This document shows, piece by piece, positions 37,326 to 47,087 of a stretch of 64,000 nucleotides of DNA (position 1 is the first letter of the stretch; each line of letters begins with the position of its first letter). The stretch spans positions 1,550,001 through 1,614,000 of the forward strand of contig NZ_CP012750.1 of NCBI RefSeq assembly GCF_001302565.1, given 5' to 3'. A program made the position numbers and the translations under genes. A model generated the notes under the pieces. It saw only the letters and a list, made by a program, of their open reading frames with translations. It had not been told where the DNA came from and did not search any database. The stretch comes from Glutamicibacter halophytocola. GTDB lineage: Bacteria; Actinomycetota; Actinomycetes; Actinomycetales; Micrococcaceae.

Positions 37326-39101
37326 ATGACCGAGTCAAGCACCGCTTATCCCGTGCAGCCAGGCATCTGGCTGCAAGCAGGGATTTCCACGGAACAAGAA
37401 GCGCACTTCCATATTTATGGTCCCGTCGGCATTTCATTGAGCAGGGGAGTGGCGGAGTTCGCACCGGGCGGACTGCTCTCCACGAGCACCTACTACAACG
37501 TATTCAACTACGGTAAGTGGAAAAGGATCTGCGGCGATCTCCCCTTGGAGCTCCAGCTCAAGGGCCGAGGACGCTACCAGCTGAATGTCTTCCAGGCTGA
37601 CCGTCACAAGTCATGGCACAAGATTGTCAGCGAGGTTGTCACCATCGATGGCCTGTACAGCCATCCAGTTGCCGTCGACGAATCGACTTCCGATGAATCC
37701 CTGCTGTTCTTCGACCTGATGGCCCTGCAGGACGGTGAACTGGAGGACTTTGCGTGGGCTACCACCGCAAAGCCAGTGCGGACACCTGAGCTGATGCTCT
37801 CGGTCACCACCTTCCGCCGCGAAGCCGAAGTTGAAAGCACTGTCTCGCGTTTCCGCGAATTCCGTGCGGGTTCGGAACTCAAGGACCACATCAGCATGAC
37901 CGTGGTTGATAACGGTAATTCGCTGAAGGTCAAAGACGGCGACGGCGTCGAAATCATTGCCAACGAAAACCTCGGCGGAGCCGGCGGCTTCACCCGCGGC
38001 TTGCTGCGGGCCCGTGAAATCGGAGCAACCCACTGCCTCTTCATGGATGACGACGCATCGATCCAGATGGAAGCACTCTCACGCACCTGGTGGCTGCTGG
38101 CCTTCGCGAAGGATCCGCGCACAGCAGTTGCAGGATCGATGATCAACGCATCGCACCGGTGGCAGATCTGGGAGAACGGCGCGGAATTCGAGCTTGGCTG
38201 CAAGCCTCGCTACCATGGCCTGGATCTTCGTTCCCGCGATGCAGTGTTCAATATGGAATACGAGACCACTGCACCCGCACCAGATGACCTTTATGCCGGC
38301 TGGTGGTTCTTCGCTTTCCCGGTTGACCAGGTTGAGCACCTGCCATTCCCGTTCTTCGTGCGTGGCGATGACGTGAGCTTCTCGCTAGTCAATGACTTTG
38401 ACATCGTTTCGCTGCCAGGCGTCGCTTCGGTTCAGGAGAACTTCACTGACAAGGCTTCGCCAACGACTTGGTACCTGGACTTCCGAAGCCATCTGGTTCA
38501 CCACTTGTCGCTTCCTGAGAAGCGCCGTTCTTGGGCAGAGCTGCAGCAAATGGTGGCCAGCTTCTACATGCGCAATGTCATGCGCTTCCATTACGACACG
38601 CTTGCTGCCATCAACCTGGCATTCGAAGATGTGCTTCGGGGCCCGAAGTTCTTCGACAAGCATGCAGACATGTCGAGAAGGCGTGCCGACCTGAAGGCAC
38701 TGACCAAGGATGAAGCGTGGAAGCCCGTCCAGGAACGGCCAGATGAACTGCATGGGGAGAAGCCACGCTATTCACGCGCGCTAATGTTGGCCACCTTGAA
38801 CGGCCACTTGCTTCCGCTGGGCAAGGAAGCTGATGCAAATCTGACGTTGTCTTCGCCATTCCGTGATGACTACCGCAAGGTTTATGGGGCTAAGGAAATC
38901 ACCTATCTCAACGGTGACCAGTCCTCGGCCTACGTCGTTCGTCGCAACCAGAAAAAGTTCTGGCGCGAATCGCTGCGCTTGGTACGAAACACCATGCGCC
39001 TGCGTTCGGCCTACGAGGAGAATATCCAACTTTGGCGCGACGGCTACGATCAGCTGACTTCGGACTCGTACTGGACTGGCAAGCTGAATCTTGAGAAGTA
39101 G
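37326..39101 (+). CDS. Galactofuranosyltransferase-like GT2 enzyme (GlfT2-type)
   Basis: A 591-residue enzyme with the GlfT2 domain plan: an N-terminal beta-barrel (to about residue 145), a GT-A catalytic domain (about 155-380) and a C-terminal helical region. It has 'NENLGGAGGFTRG' near 213-225, metal-binding DDD at 241-243, 'GWWFFAFP' near 325-332 and 'RGDDVSF' near 346-352, with 'WYLDFRSHLVHHL' close behind carrying candidate active-site His residues. Polymerising GlfT2 extends the galactan with alternating beta-1,5 and beta-1,6 Galf. ATG at 37326 has GAAGGA six bases upstream; an earlier ATG at 37278 adds 16 residues and has poorer spacing. It is probably co-transcribed with the pyruvyltransferase-nitroreductase gene. 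Confidence 0.88.
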   Translation: MTESSTAYPVQPGIWLQAGISTEQEAHFHIYGPVGISLSRGVAEFAPGGLLSTSTYYNVFNYGKWKRICGDLPLELQLKGRGRYQLNVFQADRHKSWHKIVSEVVTIDGLYSHPVAVDESTSDESLLFFDLMALQDGELEDFAWATTAKPVRTPELMLSVTTFRREAEVESTVSRFREFRAGSELKDHISMTVVDNGNSLKVKDGDGVEIIANENLGGAGGFTRGLLRAREIGATHCLFMDDDASIQMEALSRTWWLLAFAKDPRTAVAGSMINASHRWQIWENGAEFELGCKPRYHGLDLRSRDAVFNMEYETTAPAPDDLYAGWWFFAFPVDQVEHLPFPFFVRGDDVSFSLVNDFDIVSLPGVASVQENFTDKASPTTWYLDFRSHLVHHLSLPEKRRSWAELQQMVASFYMRNVMRFHYDTLAAINLAFEDVLRGPKFFDKHADMSRRRADLKALTKDEAWKPVQERPDELHGEKPRYSRALMLATLNGHLLPLGKEADANLTLSSPFRDDYRKVYGAKEITYLNGDQSSAYVVRRNQKKFWRESLRLVRNTMRLRSAYEENIQLWRDGYDQLTSDSYWTGKLNLEK

Positions 39102-39156
39102 GAGAAAAGTTAGGCCGCTAAAAGGCTGACCATCGAATAGGCGCAACTCAACTGAG

Positions 39157-39190
39157 AAGTCCACCCGTCCGACAATGGGCGGGTGGACTT
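39157..39190. terminator. Hairpin between convergent envelope genes
   Basis: AAGTCCACCCGTCC pairs with GGGCGGGTGGACTT (14 pairs, one G-U) around GACAAT. It lies 55 bases after the GlfT2-like gene and 250 bases past the stop of the leftward hydrolase gene. No T-run is present. The other bases of 39102-39440 show nothing else. Confidence 0.6.
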
Positions 39191-39440
39191 AGCCCAATAG
39201 AGGCTTGTCGATTTTACGACGACAAGTCCGCCTAGAAGACCTTGGATCTGTAAAAAGTTTTGTCCTTGACTAGTCAAAGTGACTGGATCGAAAATGAGCG
39301 TGATTGTATAAACCGTTTTATGCAATCTGCAACGCCGGAAGCGTGTAGATTATGAGTAGAATCAATTGCGAACCATCAATTTTGTAGTGGAATCGATAAT
39401 TTTCGAAACTTTATTGCTACAGATTGTTGTCGCTAAACTG

Positions 39441-40616
39441 TCATTCCGAAATCAGGACCGTTGAAAGCGCGGGTTTTATCCCTGACGAGATAATCCCGAG
39501 CAATGACACGAATAGTGGCATGAGATGAAGTACAGTTTCGATGTGATTTGTTGTGAAGTTGCTGTCATCAACGTGAACTTCCAGGTTGCCTTTATTTCGA
39601 TCTGTAAACAATTCACGCAATCGGTCAAGACCCTCTACGCAATGCGTGTCCTTTAGCGATGTTAGTACGTAGCAGTAGCCAATATCGATTTTGCTTTGCT
39701 TACCTTCTATAAGGTCCCACATTATGTTATCAACCGCGAATGCTCCTTCATTTAATTGCTTTCCGGTTAAGGTAGAAATTATTGCATCTCTCTTCGAGTC
39801 TAAGAGATACTCACCCAACCTGAGCTGGGGAGCCAAAGCGACTACATCGCAGCTGGGAAGCTGGCATCCGAGTACTAGTGCGGCAGTCCCACCTTTCGAC
39901 ATGCCGGCTAAAGTAACGTTATCCCAACTATAGCCATTTTCGCCTACGTAATCATTGATGAAGCGAAGAGTCGCATCATTTACGCTTGTATTCCCATTTA
40001 AGGCCATGTGGTAGCAATATTCAGATGCGGCATCATCGTTTATAAACACGATTCTGGCTCTATTTGATTGGAGAGTGCGGCCTAAAGGACCATCAAAATC
40101 AATCCAATGTTGTTTTGAGCGAATTGACGTGAAAATTATAATTAGACGCTGATTTGATTTTCGTTCAGATTTGACAGAATAATTTATAGTCAATCCAGAA
40201 ATTTTATCCAAGTATTGAAATGATTCATGAAGTGTCAAATCGACAGAGCGGCGAACCTTTTTTATCATATCCGCAATCTGGCCCTCGTGGTCACTCTTGT
40301 CGAGAACTTGAAATGTTCCCAAACTAAAGCGCTCTAAACGTTTCATATCTTGTTTAAACTTGATTGATTCCAAGACGAGGCCACGTTTTAGCTCCGCTGC
40401 CAGGCTCTTGTCGCGAGCTACAAGCGTTAAAGTTATAGCCCCTTTGGACAAAGTAACGTCGAAAGCAAATGCGCTTTTACCAACAGACCACTCGTGTACA
40501 CTCGTCGAGCTGTTCCAGATTTGCACTCTTTTCCAGGATAAATATGCAAGCTTGTTTGCCAATTTTAGATGCAATTCTAGCAAATCAGGGTTAGAGTTAT
40601 TTGTATATCCCCACAT
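39441..40616 (-). CDS. Alpha/beta-hydrolase-fold protein of the polysaccharide-modification type (Asp2-like)
   Basis: A 391-residue protein without a signal peptide. The nucleophile elbow is GMSKGG (about residues 239-244, Ser241), with 'NQRLIIIFTSI' near 155-165 as the first core strand, and candidate Asp and His in the C-terminal third ('SLKDTHCVEGLDRL', 'NHIETVLHLMP'). The overall look is that of hydrolases encoded in capsule and accessory-secretion loci, where some act as O-acetylases of glycans. Codon use is clearly AT-richer than the crt or ilv genes, a sign of transfer. The start is ATG at 40616 with AAAGGAAGATA upstream (GGA near 40625). The substrate is unknown. Confidence 0.68.
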   Translation of the reverse strand: MWGYTNNSNPDLLELHLKLANKLAYLSWKRVQIWNSSTSVHEWSVGKSAFAFDVTLSKGAITLTLVARDKSLAAELKRGLVLESIKFKQDMKRLERFSLGTFQVLDKSDHEGQIADMIKKVRRSVDLTLHESFQYLDKISGLTINYSVKSERKSNQRLIIIFTSIRSKQHWIDFDGPLGRTLQSNRARIVFINDDAASEYCYHMALNGNTSVNDATLRFINDYVGENGYSWDNVTLAGMSKGGTAALVLGCQLPSCDVVALAPQLRLGEYLLDSKRDAIISTLTGKQLNEGAFAVDNIMWDLIEGKQSKIDIGYCYVLTSLKDTHCVEGLDRLRELFTDRNKGNLEVHVDDSNFTTNHIETVLHLMPLFVSLLGIISSGIKPALSTVLISE

Positions 40617-42224
40617 GTTATCTTCCTTTGAGTAAAGTTGTCTTTAGTGCAAAGGGCATATTGCAACTTACCCTCAATAGTATTCTCTAATGAATCATAA
40701 ACTAACTCGTATTAATAGATCATCACGATCATATGCGAACCATGAGACAGTTGTCCCACTGAACCTTTTGCCAAGTGGACGAAGGGTACCAAACTTGAGC
40801 TACACTCAACATTCTCTCAGGTTAGCTCCGTGGATATTGTTTAGCGTTCACTTATTTAACACGACCCAACTTGTTTAATGGTGCGAGTTTAGAGCCTTAC
40901 ACATAAGCGAAGCTCGATTGGGTAGTAAAACCGTGGCACAAGTCCGGCCCCTATGAACTACGTCTACGTTCTGCAACGTAACCTTTCAAACAGAGACCGA
41001 CGCTATCACTTTTGCAAAAACTATTCGCGTCTCGTCACTGGACTAAGTCTCGCTAACAGCTAGCTATTCAACTGAAAAGACGAAGGCTGAAGTGTGGTCA
41101 TCAAGTTTACGGAATACTATCGGTACGCGTTCCGGCCGTGTAGTCGTTCCTCAATCGTGCCTCTGCTTGTTCTTGTCTCTCGCTAACGCGTCACATCCAG
41201 TCTACCGGTATTGGATGTCTGATTCTCTGTCACCTTCCTTCGTATGCGCGCGAGCAGACCCACGGATCACTTCCAACAGTTTTTGGTGAGCACGTAAATT
41301 GTTCATGCCGAGTGCTGCGCCTCGAAGAAGGTTGGTCTTGTGCTTCTCGATTATTTAGAAGATCTTCTTGAAGCACCGGATTTCCTTGGATTTCATGCCG
41401 CAAGCGACCTGGGCGAAGACCGAATGCCGAATTAATTATCAAACGTTTAAGCGTGACACTCAGTCAAAGCGGCGTACTTGTCAAGCAAGTCACTGCGCAG
41501 TGAGAAATCGGTGTAATCCTTCGCACATATTAATAAAATCGATTACTCGCGAACTGGAAACTGGACTCGTCGGGGCCGGCAACATCTGGCCGCTCGAGAG
41601 TTCACGATTATCCAGCAACGGTCGTGATTCATACGCCAGAGGGGTGCTGATTCCAAGCAATTGAACCAAGCATCCATGCGTTTGGAAACAACTTTGTTGG
41701 GTTACCTTGCGTTCGGAAGTAACTATGGCGATGAGTAATCGTGGCGGAGCTGGCTACGTTTACTGATTGACGTTTAGGCTACTGCAAGTACCTTGCCGGT
41801 ATGGAAGAGTTAAGCTTAGGCGAGTGTCAAACGAACAATGCTGGAGTAGATGAGTAGCAGACGTCAATCAGCGCACTGAACATCCGCAAGATGAACTTGT
41901 TTCGCAATTACAAAACTATCTGGAGCGGTTATTCTGACGAGCGTAGACATTCAAGGACGTTGTTGCCTAGTCGGCAAGAAGTTTTGGGTGAGGCACGGCT
42001 TTGACGTTGCCCGCTTAGGGCCATGACCGACTGTACTTGGGTAAGCCCCTAGCATGACTTTGCTGTCAGCAATAAACTATAGTACTGAATATCCCTAAGG
42101 TGGAAGAACCTTGCCACCGACGCTACGGATGCTATCGCAGCTTGAATAACATCAGTAGCTAAATCGGCACAAAGTATTGTTCTCGCCTGATTCAATCATC
42201 CAACTCAAAGGACTCGTAGAATAA
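40617..42224. other. 1.6-kb AT-rich stretch without a supported gene
   Basis: No frame here exceeds about 100 codons or shows a recognisable domain, and stops are spread over all six frames. The segment lies between two genes that point away from each other, so it must hold both promoters; a likely ribosome-binding AAAGGA is at about 42206-42212. It may be remains of decayed island genes, but I could not identify any. Confidence 0.5.
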
Positions 42225-44618
42225 ATGATTTCGACGATTGTCACCTTATCTTCGGTAAAACTCGATTGCCCGAACGATCCACGCCGGAAAATGCCTCGAC
42301 CTGAAGGTTTAAGGCAAGTTGACTACGCAGATAAATATGATGACGATACTCTTTTCTACGATGTTTTTCGCGACGGTGAGAAGATAAGGCTTGCAGGACC
42401 ATCCTTGCTCAACCTTAAAGATTTCCTTAGCCAATCAACATTTAAAGGTGACGGTCAGATCGCTAAAAAAGTACATCTTGAAGATCTCGACAGAACTCAA
42501 AATTCGTGGATAGAATTTGACTCGAACATGGATTCGATAACTATCGAAGACGGATCAAATCTTCGCGCGGCAAAAATTGGTGATTCTTTTGTGGGCCTAT
42601 TTGAGGGTAAACGCGCACTCGTTACCAAATCTAAAGATAATGATCTGCGCTGGATCAAGGATTGGATTCAGTTCCATGTAACCATTCAAGGTGTAAACGC
42701 CGTACTTTTATATGACAATATGTCAACGACGTACGGATCTGCTGAACTTATGGACGCCTTGAACGAAGTAGAAGGGCTCGACGTTGCTGTAGTGGTCGAG
42801 TGGCCATTTAAGTTTGGTCCTCAGGGCGGGAATTGGGGTGGAGTGCGTAACGCTCCATGGGACTCCGATTTTACTGAATACGGTATTCTTGAGCATGCCA
42901 GGCACCGATTCCTTAAGACCGCCGATTTAGTTATAAGCGCTGATATTGACGAGTTAGTTATGTCTGATGATGGCCGAGATCTCGTCACGATTATGGATGA
43001 AAAAGAATGCGGCGGGTTGGTTTATACGGGGCGTTGGATGACAACTGCACCATTTGGGAGTTTGTCACAAGAATCAATTGTTAGATTCAAGAATTTTCCA
43101 TACTATGACCCTTCAACGTCTCTAACGACTCAGAAATGGGCGATTCGACCCTTGCGATGCGCTTCAGCGAAGCAATGGCAAACACATCTCGTTCCAGGGG
43201 CAAATCTATTTCGCACTACCGATGTAAAACATCGGCATTTTCTTGGAATAAATTCCAACTGGAAAACAATGCGTACCAATCAAATATCATTTGACCCATC
43301 CAAGCATCTCTTCGATGAAAAATTGGTGAACGCTTTAATTCAGACTAATCTAGCCGACGAGAATATGTTGAATGATCGTCGTCAGTTTATCATTTCATCC
43401 ACTATGCTTTCAGCTAATCAAGGTGAAAAGGATAGGGTGATTAATCGACTTCTAGAATTGCTATCCGCTCGCCTTGGTGAAGATGGAATCAGATATTCAA
43501 CAAAGCTTTCAGACTCAGTAGTTGAAACAGGGCTGTTAAAAGAAGGCTACGAATTGCGTATTGAGACTCGTTTTATGAACGATAAGGTACGCGTTTATTT
43601 GTCGGGCTTTGGTCCTGGGGCGAACGAGTGGCTTTCGTTGATCTATGCATGTCGTCCTGCTGATTTTGTCCAGATTGAAAACGCGTATCTGGTCCTAGAG
43701 GCCGGACTCGAGAACCACATTGATTTCGTTTTCACTAGGATAATTGAACAGCTCGAATGGCTAGATCATCATGCAAAATCGATAAACTACCCAAAACTGA
43801 ATCGACTTGATAGCCGCAAAGATGCATTGCCCACTTACTGGTGGAATGGTCGAAAGAATTTCGGCGACCTTATCGGTCCACTTTTAGTTCGAAATATCTC
43901 AGGTCGTGACGTAGTCAATATGAAAGACTCCGCACTTGATGACTCGACACTTGTGACGGTTGGATCAGTACTTAACCTGATGGAGCGAAAGAGATTCGAA
44001 GTTTGGGGTAGTGGTTTAATCGCTCCGCTGCATGCTAAAAGTATAGAGCGGTTAGCCTCGCATAAACCGGCAAAGATTCATGCCGTAAGGGGTTGGAAGA
44101 CATACAAAGAGTTAACTGAGAAGATGGGGTGGCACGTACCAAAAGTGTACGGTGACCCAGCGTTGCTTTTGCCCAGGTTCTTCAATCCGATTCCGTCAAG
44201 ACATTTCGATGTTTCAGTGATTCCACATTACATGCATGCGCAGCACTTTGCGGGTCTTGCTGGTTCTCACTCTATTTTGGATGTTATGCGATCCGCGGAA
44301 GATGTAGTTTCTGATATTGCTAACTCGAATGTAGTGATTTCAACTTCATTACATGGAATCATAGTTGCACAGGCCTATGGAGTTCCGTGGACTTGGCTGC
44401 GAATCAAAAACTCGACACTTGCAGGTGATCAGTTCAAATTTGAAGACTTCTTCTCCGTCCTTGATCGTTCTAAGGTTTCTGAGTTGTCAATCGAATTAAC
44501 CGAATTGACTGAAGACACACTCAATTTGGCTGCTCGTAGGGCGAGCCTTCCTAAGAATAAATTTGATTTTAATTCCCTGCTTGATGCATTCCCTGGGGAA
44601 TTTCCTGGTAATAGGTAG
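42225..44618 (+). CDS. Bifunctional GT92-like glycosyltransferase and polysaccharide pyruvyltransferase
   Basis: A 797-residue chimera. Residues about 120-345 resemble the DUF23/GT92 group: 'RWIKDWIQFHVTIQGVNAVLLYDN' (about 141-164), a DxD-like 'SADIDELVM' (about 238-246) and 'KHRHFLG' near 335. Residues about 540-765 are a second polysaccharide pyruvyltransferase: 'WWNGRKNFGDLIGPLL' near 543-558, 'VWGSGLI' near 600, 'VRGWKTYKEL' near 622, 'YGDPALLLP' near 643, and 'STSLHGIIVAQAYGVPW' near 707-723. The pyruvyl donor would be phosphoenolpyruvate. AT-rich codon use matches the neighbouring hydrolase gene. An AAAGGA motif lies 13 bases before the ATG, which is long for a ribosome-binding site. 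Confidence 0.8.
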   Translation: MISTIVTLSSVKLDCPNDPRRKMPRPEGLRQVDYADKYDDDTLFYDVFRDGEKIRLAGPSLLNLKDFLSQSTFKGDGQIAKKVHLEDLDRTQNSWIEFDSNMDSITIEDGSNLRAAKIGDSFVGLFEGKRALVTKSKDNDLRWIKDWIQFHVTIQGVNAVLLYDNMSTTYGSAELMDALNEVEGLDVAVVVEWPFKFGPQGGNWGGVRNAPWDSDFTEYGILEHARHRFLKTADLVISADIDELVMSDDGRDLVTIMDEKECGGLVYTGRWMTTAPFGSLSQESIVRFKNFPYYDPSTSLTTQKWAIRPLRCASAKQWQTHLVPGANLFRTTDVKHRHFLGINSNWKTMRTNQISFDPSKHLFDEKLVNALIQTNLADENMLNDRRQFIISSTMLSANQGEKDRVINRLLELLSARLGEDGIRYSTKLSDSVVETGLLKEGYELRIETRFMNDKVRVYLSGFGPGANEWLSLIYACRPADFVQIENAYLVLEAGLENHIDFVFTRIIEQLEWLDHHAKSINYPKLNRLDSRKDALPTYWWNGRKNFGDLIGPLLVRNISGRDVVNMKDSALDDSTLVTVGSVLNLMERKRFEVWGSGLIAPLHAKSIERLASHKPAKIHAVRGWKTYKELTEKMGWHVPKVYGDPALLLPRFFNPIPSRHFDVSVIPHYMHAQHFAGLAGSHSILDVMRSAEDVVSDIANSNVVISTSLHGIIVAQAYGVPWTWLRIKNSTLAGDQFKFEDFFSVLDRSKVSELSIELTELTEDTLNLAARRASLPKNKFDFNSLLDAFPGEFPGNR

Positions 44619-44756
44619 AATCTAGATGATTGTTGTTTGTCGCAAGGGCGCCTATGCATGCCATGGTTAACGCTTCCGAGACTACTTGTCTTCAGCTGCT
44701 AACAACTTTTTGAAAATGATTTGATTTGTTTAATCCTGATCTTTTTCGAGGGTTCG
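44619..44756. other. Short 3' gap after the GT92-pyruvyltransferase gene
   Basis: 138 AT-rich bases with no frame of interest before the terminator. Confidence 0.4.
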
Positions 44757-44800
44757 ACGGCCACCATAATCCGCTAGTCAGGATTATTGGTGGCCGTTTT
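44757..44800 (+). terminator. Intrinsic terminator of the GT92-pyruvyltransferase gene
   Basis: ACGGCCACCA-TAATCC pairs with GGATTATTGGTGGCCGT with a single-base bulge, an eight-base loop and TTTT at the end. It is a strong, well-formed hairpin. Confidence 0.82.
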
Positions 44801-45396
44801 GATACCGCCGACGACAAAGAACACCAAAACAACTACGTTTGGTAACTGGCTTCAACTAGGCGGGACGAACTGAGTTCTTTCAGCGCAAGAGAAAAAGGGC
44901 GATCGCTGCCAGTTCAAGTTGTAAACTCACCTGCGATCACCGATACAAACCTGTACAAACAACGTCCGGCAAGAGGCATAATTAACGTGCCGAATAGGAT
45001 GATCCGGTACTGCTTTCTGATTAACCGGTACCAATACCTTCCAGTCACCTAGTGCGAAATCGCGGGAGATCGTAGGCAGCGGATCTCGACACTTTGTGGA
45101 CACACCATCTCATCACATCTCTAATGATTATTGGCAGGTCTGGGATCCGCTGGCAAGATTGATGCCACCCACCAAGATGTGACTCATCGACACATTGTCT
45201 TCACTGATTTCTGGATGACTTTTCAACGACTCGTCCGTCTTGACGGGTGGCGCCAATCCAGCCACTTGATATGGCTTCATAGAAGGTCGTCCATGCCCCT
45301 TCTTGGGACCTGTGACTCGTTAGAGATCCGCTTGCCAAGTGCTCCACCCGGACTGGCGCCAACCAAACGGCCACCATCCGGAAAAGGAAGAATATT
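44801..45396. other. Gap upstream of the IS element; no gene seen
   Basis: 596 bases with overlapping short frames on both strands (for example 45131-45445 plus, 45201-45452 minus) that run into the insertion sequence end and have no recognisable product. Confidence 0.5.
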
Positions 45397-45472
45397 TGAC
45401 TCTTTGAGAGCCACCAGAATTGCGGTTCAGAGCCACCACGCGTAAACAGCAATATTCTCGATCAGAGCCACC
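45397..45472. repeat. IS21 left-end repeats
   Basis: Three copies of the AGAGCCACC core, each the complement of the right-end GGTGGCTCT repeats, at 45406-45415, 45426-45437 and 45461-45472. Confidence 0.8.
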
Positions 45473-45528
45473 CTGTATAAACTCCTCCCACCATGCATCA
45501 GCCTGTGTGGTGGAAGGAGCCATTTCCA

Positions 45529-47082
45529 ATGGTACGAAAGATCAAAGCGAAGCGAATACCCCAGCTTCGCACCGTGGGTTTCTCCGGGCGCGCCATCGCG
45601 TCCACCCAAGGCATCTCCCGCAACAGCGTCGCCGAAGTCATCACTGCAGCCGACGCGTTATCCCGCACCTGGTACGAGCTCAAAGACCTGCACGAAGAGC
45701 AGGTCTACCAACTGCTGTTCCCTGGCCGCAGCGAACACGAGACCGTGTTCACCCAACCAAACTGGCCCACCGTCCATAAGGAACTAGCCAAAGTCGGAAC
45801 CAACCTCAAGCTCTTGCTCGCCGAATACGCTGACAAGGCCAAAGCAACAGTTGCCGCGTTCATGGGCTATGACAGGTTCTGCAAGTCCTACCAGCGCTAC
45901 GTCCTGGAACACGGTGCCACCTCGCGCGTCGAGCACAAGGCCGGAGTCAGCATCGAAGTGGACTGGTCAGGACCTACCATGACCCTCACAGATCCGTTGA
46001 CCGGGGTACCTTCCAAGGTGTATTTGTTCGTCACGTGCCTGCCATTCAGCCGGTACGCGTTCGTGGAGCCCTGCACCGATATGCGCAAGGGTTCCTGGCT
46101 GCACGCGCATTCAGCGATGTTCACCGCCTTGGGTGGCAGCGTCCCGCGGATCGTGTGCGACAACCTGAAAATCGGGGTCATCAAGCATCCAGCCGACGGG
46201 GAGATCATCCTCAACGACGCCTACCGGCACCTGGCCGAGCATTACAGCTCGGCCATTCTGCCAAGACGCGTGCGCAAACCCAAAGACAAGTCCAGCGTCG
46301 AGAATACCGTGGGGCACGTCGCGACCTGGGTGATCGCCTCGCTGCGCCAGGAAAAGTTCACCAGCCTCGGCGCATTGAGGGCCGCGATCTATCGCCAGGT
46401 CGCCGCATACAACGCCCAGCCCTTCCAGAAGCGCGCCGGTTCCCGCCGCAGCGTGTTCACGGAAGAAGAGCTGCCCCTGCTATGGGATCTGCCATCAGTC
46501 CCGTATGAGATCAGCACCTGGATCTACGGCCGGAAGGTCGCCAAGAACAGCTACGTGACGTGGAAGTAGAACTTCTACTCCGTCCCGCTCAAGCATGTTG
46601 GAGCGACCGTTGACCTGCGCATCACCTCCACCATGCTGGAAGTGTATCTGCAGTCCCAACGCCTGGGCAGCCACCCGATCTTCTCAACCACCATGGTGAA
46701 CCAGTACCGGACCAACTACGCCGATATCCCGCCCGAACGAAAGTACCGGGCGTGGGATGCCAAGCGCTTGCGCGGCTGGGCCTACCGCATCGGTGCGAAC
46801 ACGGTGGATGTCATCGACAAGATTTTCATTTCGGTCCCGGTGCCCGAGCAGGGGATCAGCCCCGTGCTGGCGGTATTGCGCTTGTCCTCGAAATACGGTG
46901 CCCAGCGCTTGGAGAACGCCTGCTTCGTCGCCTTGCAGTCCAAGATCAGATCCCCGCGCTATGCGCATCTGCATCCGATCTTGCTCAACAGGCACGACGA
47001 GCACTGGAAGGAATCAACCCTCCTGCCAGATTCTGAAGCCAGTAGCGGATACGTGCGCGGCAGCGACTACTACGCAAGGTAG
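45529..47082 (+). pseudogene. istA: istA transposase, interrupted by an in-frame amber codon
   Basis: A 517-codon frame for the IS21 DDE transposase, broken by a TAG at 46567-46569 after codon 346. Reading resumes in the same frame directly afterwards (NFYSVPLKHVGATVDLR), the expected continuation of the family, so one base change explains the break and no frameshift is present. The N-terminal HTH 'GFSGRAIASTQGISRNSVAEVI', the catalytic Asp in 'VDWSGP', Asp in 'CDNLKIG' and Glu in 'SSVENTVG' are all before the stop. A 346-residue product would hold the catalytic triad but lack the C-terminal domain. The ATG at 45529 has AAGGAG nine bases upstream. Activity could persist only by readthrough. 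Confidence 0.88.
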
Positions 47083-47087
47083 AATTC

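Noticed and set aside
41230..41664. Transposase or glycosyltransferase relic in the empty AT-rich segment
   Set aside because: Short frames on both strands gave no motif that I could tie to any family.
46567..46632. Two separate transposase genes instead of one interrupted istA
   Set aside because: The reading frame is unchanged across the TAG and the sequence directly after it is the expected IstA continuation.
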